From Micropruina glycogenica (GTDB taxonomy: Bacteria; Actinomycetota; Actinomycetes; Propionibacteriales; Propionibacteriaceae), in the NCBI RefSeq assembly GCF_039524395.1, contig NZ_BAAAGO010000001.1: a stretch of 64,000 nucleotides of DNA; one strand, given 5' to 3'. Shown one piece after another: positions 1 to 7,723 of the stretch. The notes under the pieces were generated by a model. That model was not told the DNA's origin. It ran no database searches and was given only the letters and a program-made list of their open reading frames with translations. The position numbers and the translations under genes are program-made. Numbering within the stretch: position 1 is the stretch's first letter; every line of letters starts with the position of its first letter.

Positions 1-2
1 AC

Positions 3-108
3 GGTCAGCTTGTCGAAGGGTCACGACCCGCACACGAACAACCGGTCCCACCACCCTGCCAGCTAGCCCCAGGCCAGCCACCACCAACTCTCACAGCTTG
101 TCGAGTCC
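3..108. repeat. Two degenerate REP-A half-copies
   Basis: Positions 3-20 and 94-108 each carry the core CAGCTTGTCGA of the REP-A family that recurs through the window. Nothing else was recognised in the first 170 bases; no gene end is visible before the minus-strand gene that stops at 171. Confidence 0.5.
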
Positions 109-170
109 GTCCGGTCATGCCGATGATCGAGTCCGTCTGACGGCGCCTCGCGACCTCGGATTCCGCCTTG

Positions 171-1133
171 TTACGCGCTGTCGGGGTCCACGAGCGAATC
201 GCGCATGATGACTATCGGCTTCGCCTTGCCCGCCTTGCTTGCCGAGGTCTCTGGCGGAAGCGCACGAACGGGCATGAGGTAGACCCGAACCCCAGAGAGA
301 TCGAGGTAGCGAGGTGCGCTCTCGGGCCCGTCGCTCGGGAGGTTCAACGGCCTGCCCGAAAGGTTCATGATTACCAGATACGCGCTGTTCTTGCCGTAGT
401 CCTGAGCATAGAGAACGGCTTGATGCAGTCCACCGGCAATGCCTCGCTTGTCACCTGTGAACAGCTTCACTTCACAGATTAGGGGGTCTTCGGTGTCCAG
501 ATCAGTCAGCACATCTGAGAGGCCAGATGCACTCTTGGCTTGGCTGTAGGGCATGTTGATCCCTTCTCGGAAGAGGAACCGCCGCAGGGCTTGGTCGTAG
601 ACCCTCTCGCCGTTTGCAGTGTCAGCCTGATAGGCAATGTACAAGTCTTCACGAACGAACCACTCAACGTACCGAACGAAGCGATCGAGTATATACAGGA
701 CACTGCTTTCACCCGCCACGTGGTCAATGAGATAGTCGAAGAAGGGTTGATAGATCCGCTCGACCAGTTCGCGTGCGGAGTCATTCAGGTTGTTGCTGGA
801 ACTCAAACCATGCCCAAAACTCAGGACACCCTGTTGGCCCTGAGGGTCATCGGCGACGGCGTTGATCACGGCCCATGCCAGCGTCGCTCGCCCTGCCTCA
901 GTTCTAGAGTGCCAGTTGAACCCGTAGTGGCCATAAAACGACTTCATCCAAGTATCGATGTCCAACTCCGGCTCGACTCTCGCCGCGTCCTCTACCAACG
1001 AAATGAGCTTGGCCTGCTTGCTTAACCATTCCCGAAACAGCGCCGTTTCGTGACTCAAGGTCTCGAAGCCTTGGACCAGGCATCGACGGTACCGCTCGCG
1101 CAAGGCAACCTGCAGGTCCTGCTCAGTCCGCAT
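171..1133 (-). CDS. PD-(D/E)xK nuclease-like protein (QxxxY type)
   Basis: A 320-residue protein with no recognised family name. Its C-terminal third has the signature of the PD-(D/E)xK nuclease fold: Asp207 in a Ser-Asp pair, then Glu221-Val-Lys223 at the end of a hydrophobic strand, then Gln238-x3-Tyr242, the QxxxY motif seen in RecB-like and many defence nucleases. Residues 1-195 are mostly helical and could bind a partner or nucleic acid. The ATG overlaps the stop of the zinc-ribbon gene upstream by one base (TGATG), so the two are translationally coupled. It is the last gene of a minus-strand run that starts with higBA and the FGE-SIR2 gene. The nuclease fold is read from motifs; a role in defence is inferred from context. 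Confidence 0.6.
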   Translation of the reverse strand: MRTEQDLQVALRERYRRCLVQGFETLSHETALFREWLSKQAKLISLVEDAARVEPELDIDTWMKSFYGHYGFNWHSRTEAGRATLAWAVINAVADDPQGQQGVLSFGHGLSSSNNLNDSARELVERIYQPFFDYLIDHVAGESSVLYILDRFVRYVEWFVREDLYIAYQADTANGERVYDQALRRFLFREGINMPYSQAKSASGLSDVLTDLDTEDPLICEVKLFTGDKRGIAGGLHQAVLYAQDYGKNSAYLVIMNLSGRPLNLPSDGPESAPRYLDLSGVRVYLMPVRALPPETSASKAGKAKPIVIMRDSLVDPDSA

Positions 1134-1357
1134 CAGAGGAGTCCTTTCAATGCGTCCGCGATCAGATTCTCAATAGTCCGGCCGGCCAGGCTCATGCCAC
1201 CATGATCATCCTGCAGTTGAACACGGATCCGGCAGCAGGGACACAAAACAACGGTCTGCACGATGATCTCTGACATCCGCACCCAGAAGCTGAAGTGACA
1301 GTTGGGGCAGTCGAGGTCGACATCCGAATGCAGCCACTGGGTGGATAGGTCTTCCAC
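1133..1357 (-). CDS. Small zinc-ribbon protein
   Basis: A 74-residue protein with two cysteine knuckles, Cys17-x2-Cys20 and Cys39-x2-Cys42 (Cys41 adjacent), spaced as in a zinc ribbon. The rest is an acidic-hydrophobic tail with no recognisable domain. Its stop overlaps the start codon of the PD-(D/E)xK gene, so the two products are probably made in fixed ratio and may act together, for example with the ribbon as a nucleic-acid-binding or adaptor subunit. The partner role is inference; the cysteine pattern is seen directly. Confidence 0.6.
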   Translation of the reverse strand: MEDLSTQWLHSDVDLDCPNCHFSFWVRMSEIIVQTVVLCPCCRIRVQLQDDHGGMSLAGRTIENLIADALKGLL

Positions 1358-1542
1358 CCCGCCATCCTAGAGCCGTATCCGGAGCGCAGCACATGTTGCT
1401 CACGCATTTCCCGAACACGGAGCAGTGCCCGACGTCACTCGGCCGAACTGCCCACTCTTGAGGGCCAGCAGATGTTGCCCCAACTTCGGCGGCCCTTGCG
1501 TCAAAGAACCCGGAGCCCGCACAGCCGCCGCTGGCCGCGGGT
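1358..1542. other. Gap between FGE-SIR2 and zinc-ribbon genes
   Basis: This 185-base gap separates two minus-strand genes of the island. No convincing small gene, hairpin or promoter was found, so it is unclear whether the FGE-SIR2 gene and the downstream pair share a transcript. Confidence 0.4.
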
Positions 1543-3795
1543 TTACATCCCCTTCAACAGGGGGCTGGGGCCCGACGGTCGCAACACTCTCCAGGAACCG
1601 CGCCCTGTAGAGAACGAGAGCTTCAGGTGATCGATAACGGCTTGCTCCTCGCAATTCGGCAGAACCGCTGTGAGACGAGCGGTGGCTGGAGCATTCAGCT
1701 CGGTGTCTAGCTTCACGCGGGCGCTGCCCTCCTGATTAATGCTGCTCAATGAAGCCACCGGCTCGTCGAGTTCCAACCTCACCTCATCGGCCGTCGCGTG
1801 GACGTCCCGGACGCGGGCGTGGCAGTGGCTTCCCCAACTCACGACGAGCGGATCAGACGCCGCAACCGATTGCAGGGAGTTCAGGTTTCTTCTCGACATT
1901 CCCCGAACAATCAGCTCACACAGGTCCTGAACCGGCGATTCGCTGACCTCTGGCACAACCTTGATGCGATCCGCCGAAACACCGATGGCCCTTAGCCGGT
2001 CAATCACTGGCCCGGGGTTGAGATCGGCGATCACGACCGTGGAGTTGGTCGTTCCAATAGCTGACCGGAGCATCGTGCCGGTCGTAGTATCCGTTGCCGG
2101 TAGCGAGTACCCCAACAAAAACACATGGGACGCGGCCTCGAGGCGCTGACGCGCCTGCTGCCAAAACTCCCGAAGCTGGGGGGAGCCATAGAACGGTGAC
2201 TTTGTTGCCGTCGGCGGCACGAGGAAGGGCACGCGTCCGGGTAGCTCTCGTTGGCGATCACCTTCCTCGTAGACGGCCGGGCGAAGCCAACTCCCCGGTA
2301 GCCCACGCTTCGCAACAGTTGCCCCCGTCGAATCCCCTGGGCTCCAGTACCAGTTGAGCGACCCATGCAGCTTCAACAGTCTCATGGTCTCACGGCGCGT
2401 GGCGGCAAGTCGGGCCGGACCCGGTGGCCATGCTGGAACTCCACCTGTGAGTTCGTCCCAGAAGAACGGGTCGAAGTACCCCTCCCCGTGCGCATCGTCA
2501 AGCGGCCCGAGAGGCGAGGCAACCAAGCACTCGAGCAAGGTGTCGTAGTTGAATGTCACCACGCCCGCCTTAAGTGTGTGGGCCACCACAATCAACCCCA
2601 CCAGCCATGGCGGGGGGCCGCTGGCCAGCACCTCGTGTTGGCGTGCGCCGAGAATCGTTCCTATCGCGGAGCTGAACCGCTCGAACAGAGCATGATTCTC
2701 GCCGTTCTCAGCGGAGTCTAGAAACGGTTGATCCGCAGCGAGTGCAGAAAGATAGGTCTCGAAGAAACCGCCGGAGAACTCATTCGGTCCGTCGGACGGA
2801 AGATGCTGCCTGAGTAGTGGAAGGCATAGGTTCCCAAGCTCATCGGTCAACGGCATGCGGTGATCGACTGCGCGTGAGAACCCTGCGCCGAGGACGAAAG
2901 TGGTCGGGCCCGCCGCCGGGTCAAATGAGCGCTCGTCCCACGCATTCAGACTAGGTGCAGTCATCTTGCGGCCAAGCATCGCACGTGCCGGGCCATGGTC
3001 CGCCCGAATACTCCGACATCCGATCATGCCGCCGACAGAGACGCATTCCGTGAGTGGTCGGGATCTTGTGGTGCTCGGGGGGATGGCGCCACGAGCGAGG
3101 CGGAAGCCCAGGTCATCGAACTTGGCCGTGGGGTTGGTCTTGCGGCGGACGCCAGCGCGGCAGCTCCACTCTGGGTCGCTCCATCCACCACCACGGATGA
3201 TGCGGTATGAACCGTAGACCGCCGTGTCGTACAAGTCCCAGCACCATTCCCACACCCCGCCCAGCATGTCGAACAACCCCCACGCATTCGGCTCCTTCAT
3301 CCGCACGCGGTGGATGCTCCCGCCAGAGTTGCCCGCGTACCAAGCGATGTCGTCCAGGTCGCCGTAGCGGGCGCCACTGCTACCGGCACGGCAGGCGACC
3401 TGCCACTCGGCATCGGTGGGAAGACGGTAACCATCAGCCGCGCGGCGCCAGACGACGACCCAGTCGTCGATCTCCGGCTCGCTGTGCGCCCGCCACTGCG
3501 ACGGCTCGGGGACGACACGCTGAGAGACCTCGTAGACCGGCGTGAGTCCCTCCCGAACGGACAGCGCATTGCAGAACAGGACCGCGTCACGCCAGCTCAC
3601 GTCCGTCTTCGGAAGGTCCGCCTCTGCCAGGTCATTCGGGGTGCGGTGAACCTCGTTCCACAGGCCGCACGTGACCACGGTGGCTGACAGTCTGAAGGGC
3701 TCGACACGTACCGTCCAGGACAGGTCCGTGCGACGGTCCACCACCGTCTCGTCCACCGCGCCCTGCGGCAGGACTTCGACCAGATTCACGCTCAT
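1543..3795 (-). CDS. FGE-like domain fused to SIR2-like NADase domain
   Basis: About 750 residues in one open frame. Residues ~20-235 form a sulfatase-modifying-factor/FGE-type (C-type-lectin-like) domain, shown by GYRLPTDAEWQVACRAG, NAWGLFDMLGGVWEWC, the GGGW strand and the terminal GFRLAR. The first of the two catalytic cysteines of true FGE enzymes is Asp here, so it should bind rather than catalyse. After a ~40-residue linker, residues ~295-580 form a SIR2-like domain with GAGFSR, FNYD, the active-site KLHGS and LLGYSLPATD, a fold whose anti-phage members destroy NAD. About 120 unrecognised residues follow. Internal ATG 2964 precedes the SIR2 part, so two separate genes cannot be excluded. 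The ATG at 3795 was chosen over GTG 3819. It lies just downstream of higBA. A defence role is inference. Confidence 0.75.
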   Translation of the reverse strand: MSVNLVEVLPQGAVDETVVDRRTDLSWTVRVEPFRLSATVVTCGLWNEVHRTPNDLAEADLPKTDVSWRDAVLFCNALSVREGLTPVYEVSQRVVPEPSQWRAHSEPEIDDWVVVWRRAADGYRLPTDAEWQVACRAGSSGARYGDLDDIAWYAGNSGGSIHRVRMKEPNAWGLFDMLGGVWEWCWDLYDTAVYGSYRIIRGGGWSDPEWSCRAGVRRKTNPTAKFDDLGFRLARGAIPPSTTRSRPLTECVSVGGMIGCRSIRADHGPARAMLGRKMTAPSLNAWDERSFDPAAGPTTFVLGAGFSRAVDHRMPLTDELGNLCLPLLRQHLPSDGPNEFSGGFFETYLSALAADQPFLDSAENGENHALFERFSSAIGTILGARQHEVLASGPPPWLVGLIVVAHTLKAGVVTFNYDTLLECLVASPLGPLDDAHGEGYFDPFFWDELTGGVPAWPPGPARLAATRRETMRLLKLHGSLNWYWSPGDSTGATVAKRGLPGSWLRPAVYEEGDRQRELPGRVPFLVPPTATKSPFYGSPQLREFWQQARQRLEAASHVFLLGYSLPATDTTTGTMLRSAIGTTNSTVVIADLNPGPVIDRLRAIGVSADRIKVVPEVSESPVQDLCELIVRGMSRRNLNSLQSVAASDPLVVSWGSHCHARVRDVHATADEVRLELDEPVASLSSINQEGSARVKLDTELNAPATARLTAVLPNCEEQAVIDHLKLSFSTGRGSWRVLRPSGPSPLLKGM

Positions 3796-3877
3796 GCCAC
3801 CCATTCTTGATGGTCGCACTACCGAGAACGACCACGAGTTCTCTGAACATCCGCCTATGCCGCAGGTAGTTGGATGT

Positions 3878-4171
3878 TCAGACGGCTTCGAGTGGTTCGA
3901 TTCGGTCGAGGCTGTTGCCGAGGTGGTCCTTTTCGACTTCGAGGTCGTAGCGGATCTGGAGGTTGAGCCAGAACCGGTCGGTGGTGCCGAAGTAGCGGGC
4001 GAGCCGTAGTGCGGTGTCGGCCGTGATGCGGCGCTTGCCGTGGACGATCTCGTTGATGCGACGTGGCGGCACGCCGATTGCGACGGCGAGCCGGTTCTGG
4101 CTGACTGCGAGCGGCTCGAGGAACTCCTCCATCAGGATTTCGCCGGGGTGGATGGGTGTAGTGGTCGTCAT
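3878..4171 (-). CDS. higA: HigA family antitoxin, XRE-type DNA-binding protein
   Basis: A 97-residue protein starting with the HPGEILMEEFLEPL motif that opens HigA/VapI antitoxins, followed by a helix-turn-helix at about residues 18-45 (QNRLAVAIGVPPRRINEIVH). These antitoxins bind the HigB mRNA interferase and repress their own operon. The start is 9 bases after the higB stop, and GAGGAGG lies in that gap, overlapping the stop, as a strong ribosome binding site; toxin-first order is typical of higBA. Length matches the family. The FGE-SIR2 gene starts about 60-80 bases downstream in the same direction and could be cotranscribed. Confidence 0.9.
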   Translation of the reverse strand: MTTTTPIHPGEILMEEFLEPLAVSQNRLAVAIGVPPRRINEIVHGKRRITADTALRLARYFGTTDRFWLNLQIRYDLEVEKDHLGNSLDRIEPLEAV

Positions 4172-4180
4172 GGCACCTCC

Positions 4181-4462
4181 TCAGTGGTAGTCGACGATCT
4201 CGACGTCGATCGGTCCGGCGTCGGTCCAGGTGAAGCAGATCCTCCACTGCTGGTTGATCCGGATGCTGTGCTGGCCGGCCCGGTCTCCCCGGAGTTCTTC
4301 GAGCCGGTTGCCCGGTGGCACGCGCAGGTCGTCCAGGGTCTCAGCGGCATCCAGCATCACCAGCTTCCGCAGGGCGGCTCGTTCGATGCGTGGGTCGATG
4401 GTCTTGACCCGTTGGCGTGACCAGAGCCGCTCGGTTGCCGAGTCGCGAAACGACCTGATCAC
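4181..4462 (-). CDS. higB: HigB family toxin (RelE-like mRNA interferase)
   Basis: A 93-residue protein of the HigB type: an N-terminal IRSFRDSATERLW block, a central helical region, and the C-terminal core GQHSIRINQQWRICFTW typical of the family. Members cleave translated mRNA on the ribosome and are neutralised by HigA. The start is a GTG inside the stop of the upstream alcohol dehydrogenase gene (GTGA overlap). A TATAGT box ends 6 nt before this GTG, so the toxin gene probably also has its own leaderless transcript. Toxin and antitoxin both look intact. Confidence 0.88.
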   Translation of the reverse strand: MIRSFRDSATERLWSRQRVKTIDPRIERAALRKLVMLDAAETLDDLRVPPGNRLEELRGDRAGQHSIRINQQWRICFTWTDAGPIDVEIVDYH

Positions 4463-5610
4463 TCATTCACTATAACGCAACGCGTCATGCCCGCTTCTGC
4501 CGCAGGTCGCAGGTTTGCATCTTCCCTGCCATCCCGTGGCACTTTGTGCCCAGCAGGGGTCGGTGGTGCTGTCGCCTCACGTCCCACGGTCGCGACCACG
4601 ATGCCTGCCGCGGCAGAGACCGGACGATCCAACGCCATCAACTCCTCGCTCGCCTGGGTCAGGTCGACCACACGCCCGACCAACTGGCCGGGGTCGAGGG
4701 CGCCGGTCTCGATCAGTGCCAGCAACTGGGGGTATTCGGCCGCGGCCATGCCGTGGCTGCCCACCACGGTGAGTTCGTGGGCGATCACCCGGTCCCACGG
4801 CAACGGGGCGTTCGCGTTGGCGCCGAGCATCAGCCCGGCCTGCACGTGCCGTCCGCGGCGACTCAGGCCGAGCACGCCGGCGGACGCCGTGGCCGCCGAT
4901 CCCACGGCGTCGATGCTGACCTGCGCACCGCCCTGTGTGATGTCGCGGATCACCTCGGGGTCGGCCTCGGCCAGCACCCGGGACGCCCCAAGTTCAGCGG
5001 CGCGGTCGCGAGCCGAAGCCGACGGATCGACCGCGATCACGCGAGCGCCCAGGGCGTGCCCGATGAGCACAGCCGACAGTCCCACCCCGCCGCAACCGAT
5101 CACCAGCAGCCAGTCGTCGCGTGCGAGCTGGGCCTGAGTGGTCAGGGCGTGGTAAGCGGTGGCGAACCGGCAGCCGAGTGCGGCAGCGGTGACGAAGTCG
5201 ACGGCCTGTGGCAGTCGCACCAGGTTGAAGTCGGCGGCCGTCACGACCACCCGCTCGGCGAACGACCCGAGCCGGGTGAAGCCTGGCTGCTCCTGGTCGG
5301 GGCAGACCTGCGCGTGCCCGTCTCGGCACCAGGTGCAGCGGCCGCAACCGTTCACGAACGGCGCCGTCACCCGGTCGCCGACCGCGAAACCCTTGACCAG
5401 GCGGCCAACCTCACTCACGACGCCCGCGAACTCGTGCCCGGGCACCATCGGCAGCGGCACCGGATCGTGCCCGCGCCACGCATGCCAGTCCGAGCGGCAG
5501 ACGCCGGTGGCGCGTACGGCCACCACCGCACCGTCGGGCGGGCAGACGGGCTCGGGCAGGTCGACCATGGTTGGGGTCGCCCCGTAGTCGGGGTAGCTGA
5601 TGGCATGCAT
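4459..5610 (-). CDS. Zinc-dependent alcohol dehydrogenase family protein
   Basis: A 383-residue medium-chain dehydrogenase. Catalytic zinc ligands are Cys38 and His59-Glu60, structural zinc ligands are Cys89, Cys92, Cys95 and Cys103, and the Rossmann motif GCGGVG is at about 172. It should oxidise an alcohol or reduce an aldehyde with NAD(P); the substrate cannot be read. Family members usually end near residue 345. The extra tail of about 38 residues is rich in Pro and charged residues, runs through the higB promoter and ends four bases into higB, which suggests the original stop was lost when the toxin module joined. It is the first gene of the minus-strand island run. Confidence 0.85.
   Translation of the reverse strand: MHAISYPDYGATPTMVDLPEPVCPPDGAVVAVRATGVCRSDWHAWRGHDPVPLPMVPGHEFAGVVSEVGRLVKGFAVGDRVTAPFVNGCGRCTWCRDGHAQVCPDQEQPGFTRLGSFAERVVVTAADFNLVRLPQAVDFVTAAALGCRFATAYHALTTQAQLARDDWLLVIGCGGVGLSAVLIGHALGARVIAVDPSASARDRAAELGASRVLAEADPEVIRDITQGGAQVSIDAVGSAATASAGVLGLSRRGRHVQAGLMLGANANAPLPWDRVIAHELTVVGSHGMAAAEYPQLLALIETGALDPGQLVGRVVDLTQASEELMALDRPVSAAAGIVVATVGREATAPPTPAGHKVPRDGREDANLRPAAEAGMTRCVIVNE
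4469..4474 (-). promoter_or_regulatory. Putative -10 box for leaderless higBA transcript
   Basis: The minus strand reads TATAGT, six bases before the GTG of higB. This is the TANNNT-N6-start arrangement seen at many other genes here. The box lies inside the last codons of the dehydrogenase gene. No clear -35 element was seen. Confidence 0.45.
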
Positions 5611-5681
5611 GGCAGCCGTACTATCAGACGGCGGCGCCGAGTCGCAGATCGCAGGAAGTATTGTAGATGTAACTGCAATGT

Positions 5682-5695
5682 CCTACAGTTGTAGG
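5682..5695. promoter_or_regulatory. Palindromic operator candidate upstream of HTH gene
   Basis: CCTACA and TGTAGG form a perfect 6-bp inverted repeat with a 2-bp centre, about 48 bases before the chosen start of the helix-turn-helix gene. A related TTGTAG sits about 20 bases upstream. This fits autoregulation by the encoded antitoxin-like protein, and it lies in the divergent promoter region shared with the dehydrogenase gene. Confidence 0.45.
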
Positions 5696-5742
5696 TGCAG
5701 CCACTTGAGTGTATGAGTGCGTCACGAACGGAGCCTGTCATC

Positions 5743-6177
5743 ATGTCAACGATGCAATCCGGTTCCAGCCGCGTCCTGGTAACGGGTCATGAGGCGCGCC
5801 TGGCTCGAGATGTTCTTGAGCACCTGGAGGGTCCGAAGGGTGTGCTCGCGGTCGAACGCGATGGCCACCGCGCCGACGCTGTGCCTGCCGAGATCGGCCG
5901 TCTGTTGCAGCAGGTGCTCAGTGTGATGGCGCGCGGGGGTACGGTCACGATCGGCTCGGTGCCCGACGTTGTGACCACCACCACTGCTGCGGGAATTCTG
6001 GGCGTCTCGCGGCCCACGCTTATGAAGATGATCGAAGAAGGAACGATTGCGGCCCACAAGGTGGGCACGCATCATCGACTGCGGGCATGCGACGTTTTCG
6101 ATGCACTCCGTGCGCGCCGTGCCCGCGAGCGGGCCGCTTTCGCCAAGCTTCTCGAACTTGAAGGCGACGAAGACTGA
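5743..6177 (+). CDS. Excisionase-like helix-turn-helix antitoxin
   Basis: A 144-residue protein whose residues ~78-118 match the excisionase/MerR-like DNA-binding domain found in antitoxins of PIN toxins (TAAGILGVSRPTLMKMIEEG, then HKVGTHHRLR). The N-terminal ~70 residues are helical. The ATG at 5743 was chosen because GGAG lies nine bases upstream; two earlier in-frame starts lack such a site. It is followed 39 bases later by a truncated PIN-domain gene, so the antitoxin may have outlived its toxin. A palindrome upstream suggests autoregulation. Confidence 0.75.
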   Translation: MSTMQSGSSRVLVTGHEARLARDVLEHLEGPKGVLAVERDGHRADAVPAEIGRLLQQVLSVMARGGTVTIGSVPDVVTTTTAAGILGVSRPTLMKMIEEGTIAAHKVGTHHRLRACDVFDALRARRARERAAFAKLLELEGDED

Positions 6178-6216
6178 CTCCGCCGACAATGCCGACCCGG
6201 TGGCTAGTCTTCGTCG

Positions 6217-6423
6217 GTGCTCAACCCCGGCCGCTGGGTCATCTTCGTTGATTCAAACGTGTGGTATTCGCGCACGCTTCGCGAACGGCTGGGAATGCTG
6301 TACGTCACACCCGAAGCGCCGCCCTTCCACGTTCAATGGACCGACGATGTGCTTGCAGAGTTGCTCTACCACCTGCGCAAGCGGCATCCCCAGCCGCCAG
6401 CACCGATTCGCTCCACGACGTGA
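6217..6423 (+). pseudogene. Truncated PIN-domain toxin
   Basis: The first ~58 residues look like the start of a PIN-domain ribonuclease: a hydrophobic strand ending in the first acidic residue (IFVDSNVW), then a helix with the second (DDVLAELLYHLRKRHPQ). PIN proteins normally run to about 130-180 residues and need two more acidic residues, which are absent. From about 6391 the reading frame enters the antisense of a SorC-family regulator gene and stops at 6423. The toxin has lost its C-terminal two thirds at a recombination junction and should be inactive. Confidence 0.75.
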
Positions 6424-6790
6424 TGCCCACCACGTGACCGCGGGTCAGGGTGATGCCCAGATAGGCGGCGGTGGCGGCACCCAAGGCGGCGCGCACCTCG
6501 GCGGGCTCTGCGTCGACCACCACCACGTCGCGAAGCCCGTAGTGGGCCTGCAGTTGGTCTTCGAGGTCGCCGTGCACGCCCGGCGGCATGGTGATCACCG
6601 TGGTGACGATGCCGAGGCTCTCGGCCTGCTTCAGCATGCGCGACACCCGGGCCTGTGACAGCTTGAGGGTCTCGGCGATCTGTGGTTGCCGCACGCCCTT
6701 CTCGTGGTACAGCCGGGCCACCTTGGTGAGCAGGCGCAACTCGTCCAGACCCGGCACGCGGGCGGTGCGTCGCCCCGGTGTGGTCGGCAT
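6395..6790 (-). pseudogene. Truncated SorC-family sugar-binding regulator
   Basis: The minus strand encodes the N-terminal part of a SorC/DeoR-type regulator: a helix-turn-helix (KVARLYHEKGVRQPQIAETL, then LSQARVSRMLKQAESLGIV) followed by the start of the sugar-phosphate-binding domain up to GHVVGITSWSESVLAA. Full-length members have about 310-330 residues; only about 132 remain before the sequence switches to the PIN gene at about 6391-6400. The ATG at 6790 follows a GGGGTGAG ribosome binding site. The DNA-binding domain could still be made, but effector binding is lost. The open frame continues to 6305 through foreign sequence. Confidence 0.75.
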
Positions 6791-6871
6791 CTCACCCCAT
6801 CGTTCTCTCGGCCTGGTCAGGGTCACGATACTGTGCGGCCCGGCCCGCGATCGCGCTTCTACTCTGGCCCC

Positions 6872-7210
6872 ATGCTTCCGACGTCCCCCGCCCGCGGCCT
6901 GGCAGCCGCGGTCGCCGCCGGCACACTCGCCCTGACCGGCTGCAGCCAGGCGGCAGTATCGGCCGCCGACCTTTACACCATCGGCTGCCCCGCCCTGGAC
7001 GCCGTCGCGGCCTCGGGTTCGGTGGCCGGCAAGGTGGCGCTGACGGGTCTGGAGAAACTGCGTGACTCGGGTCAGGTGACCGGCGAGTCGAGGCAGTTTC
7101 TCGACCTGGCCATCACCTACCTCAAAGACCCGGCCAAGGTGCCCGCCGAGAGCAAGAAACAGATCAAGGCGGCCTGCAAGGCCAACGGCCAGGAGTTGAA
7201 GAACTTCTGA
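6872..7210 (+). CDS. Small secreted lipoprotein
   Basis: A 112-residue protein with a lipoprotein signal: short basic start, Ala-rich hydrophobic stretch and lipobox LTGC at about residues 20-23, so it should be lipidated at the outer face of the membrane. The mature part is a small helical domain with one further Cys pair (IGCPALDAV and AACKANG) and no recognised family. A TACTCT box ends six bases before the ATG, pointing to a leaderless mRNA. It converges with the membrane-protein gene ending at 7215. Confidence 0.7.
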   Translation: MLPTSPARGLAAAVAAGTLALTGCSQAAVSAADLYTIGCPALDAVAASGSVAGKVALTGLEKLRDSGQVTGESRQFLDLAITYLKDPAKVPAESKKQIKAACKANGQELKNF

Positions 7211-7214
7211 GCGA

Positions 7215-7640
7215 CTACGTCGCGGGGTCGGGCGCACCGAGCAGCCGCCGCACACCGGCTCGGGCGACCAGCAGGAGCAACAGCAGACCGGTCACCGACC
7301 AGAAACCGCCCAGCTTCACCTGATCGGCGAACAACAGAGCTACCAGTTCGAGCACCACGAACTTGCTGCCGATCATCAACCCCCACAACAGCAGCCCCGC
7401 ACCCACCTTGCCCGGCGTGGTGGTAGCCGCCTTGAATCGGCCCTTGACATGGTCTTTCGCCCACACGACCACCTCGAGCACGACCTTGAGCAGCACTGCG
7501 GTCAGCAGCGACATGGTGAAGGTCTCGGTGATCACGACGGGTACGTACTCGATGGCCAGGTTCAGCACCACGACGTAGACGAACACGTCGATGACGTCGA
7601 CCGGGTTGACCACTCGCCGGCGCGCCACTGATTCGCTCAC
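7215..7640 (-). CDS. Small integral membrane protein
   Basis: A 141-residue protein with four hydrophobic segments. The first spans the VDVIDVFVYVVVLNLAIEYV region, followed by a segment around LLTAVLLKVVLEVVVW, one around GLLLWGLMIGSKFVVLELVA, and one around SVTGLLLLLLVA. It has a basic loop in the middle and a short C-terminal tail. The GTG at 7640 was chosen because GGGAGG lies five bases upstream; the frame stays open further upstream. No family or function could be assigned. Confidence 0.6.
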   Translation of the reverse strand: MSESVARRRVVNPVDVIDVFVYVVVLNLAIEYVPVVITETFTMSLLTAVLLKVVLEVVVWAKDHVKGRFKAATTTPGKVGAGLLLWGLMIGSKFVVLELVALLFADQVKLGGFWSVTGLLLLLLVARAGVRRLLGAPDPAT

Positions 7641-7723
7641 CAAGGCCTCCCGCCCCATTCTGGCAGTTCCGGTACCGATACCCGGGTTCGACGGGCACGG
7701 GTTCGTACGCACAACTACCCAGG

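Noticed and set aside
1543..3795. Active formylglycine-generating enzyme
   Set aside because: Only one of the two catalytic cysteines is present in the GGGW segment, and no sulfatase gene is nearby.
6391..6400. tRNA-based attachment site at the island edge
   Set aside because: No tRNA gene or direct repeat was seen; the junction looks like a simple join between two truncated genes.
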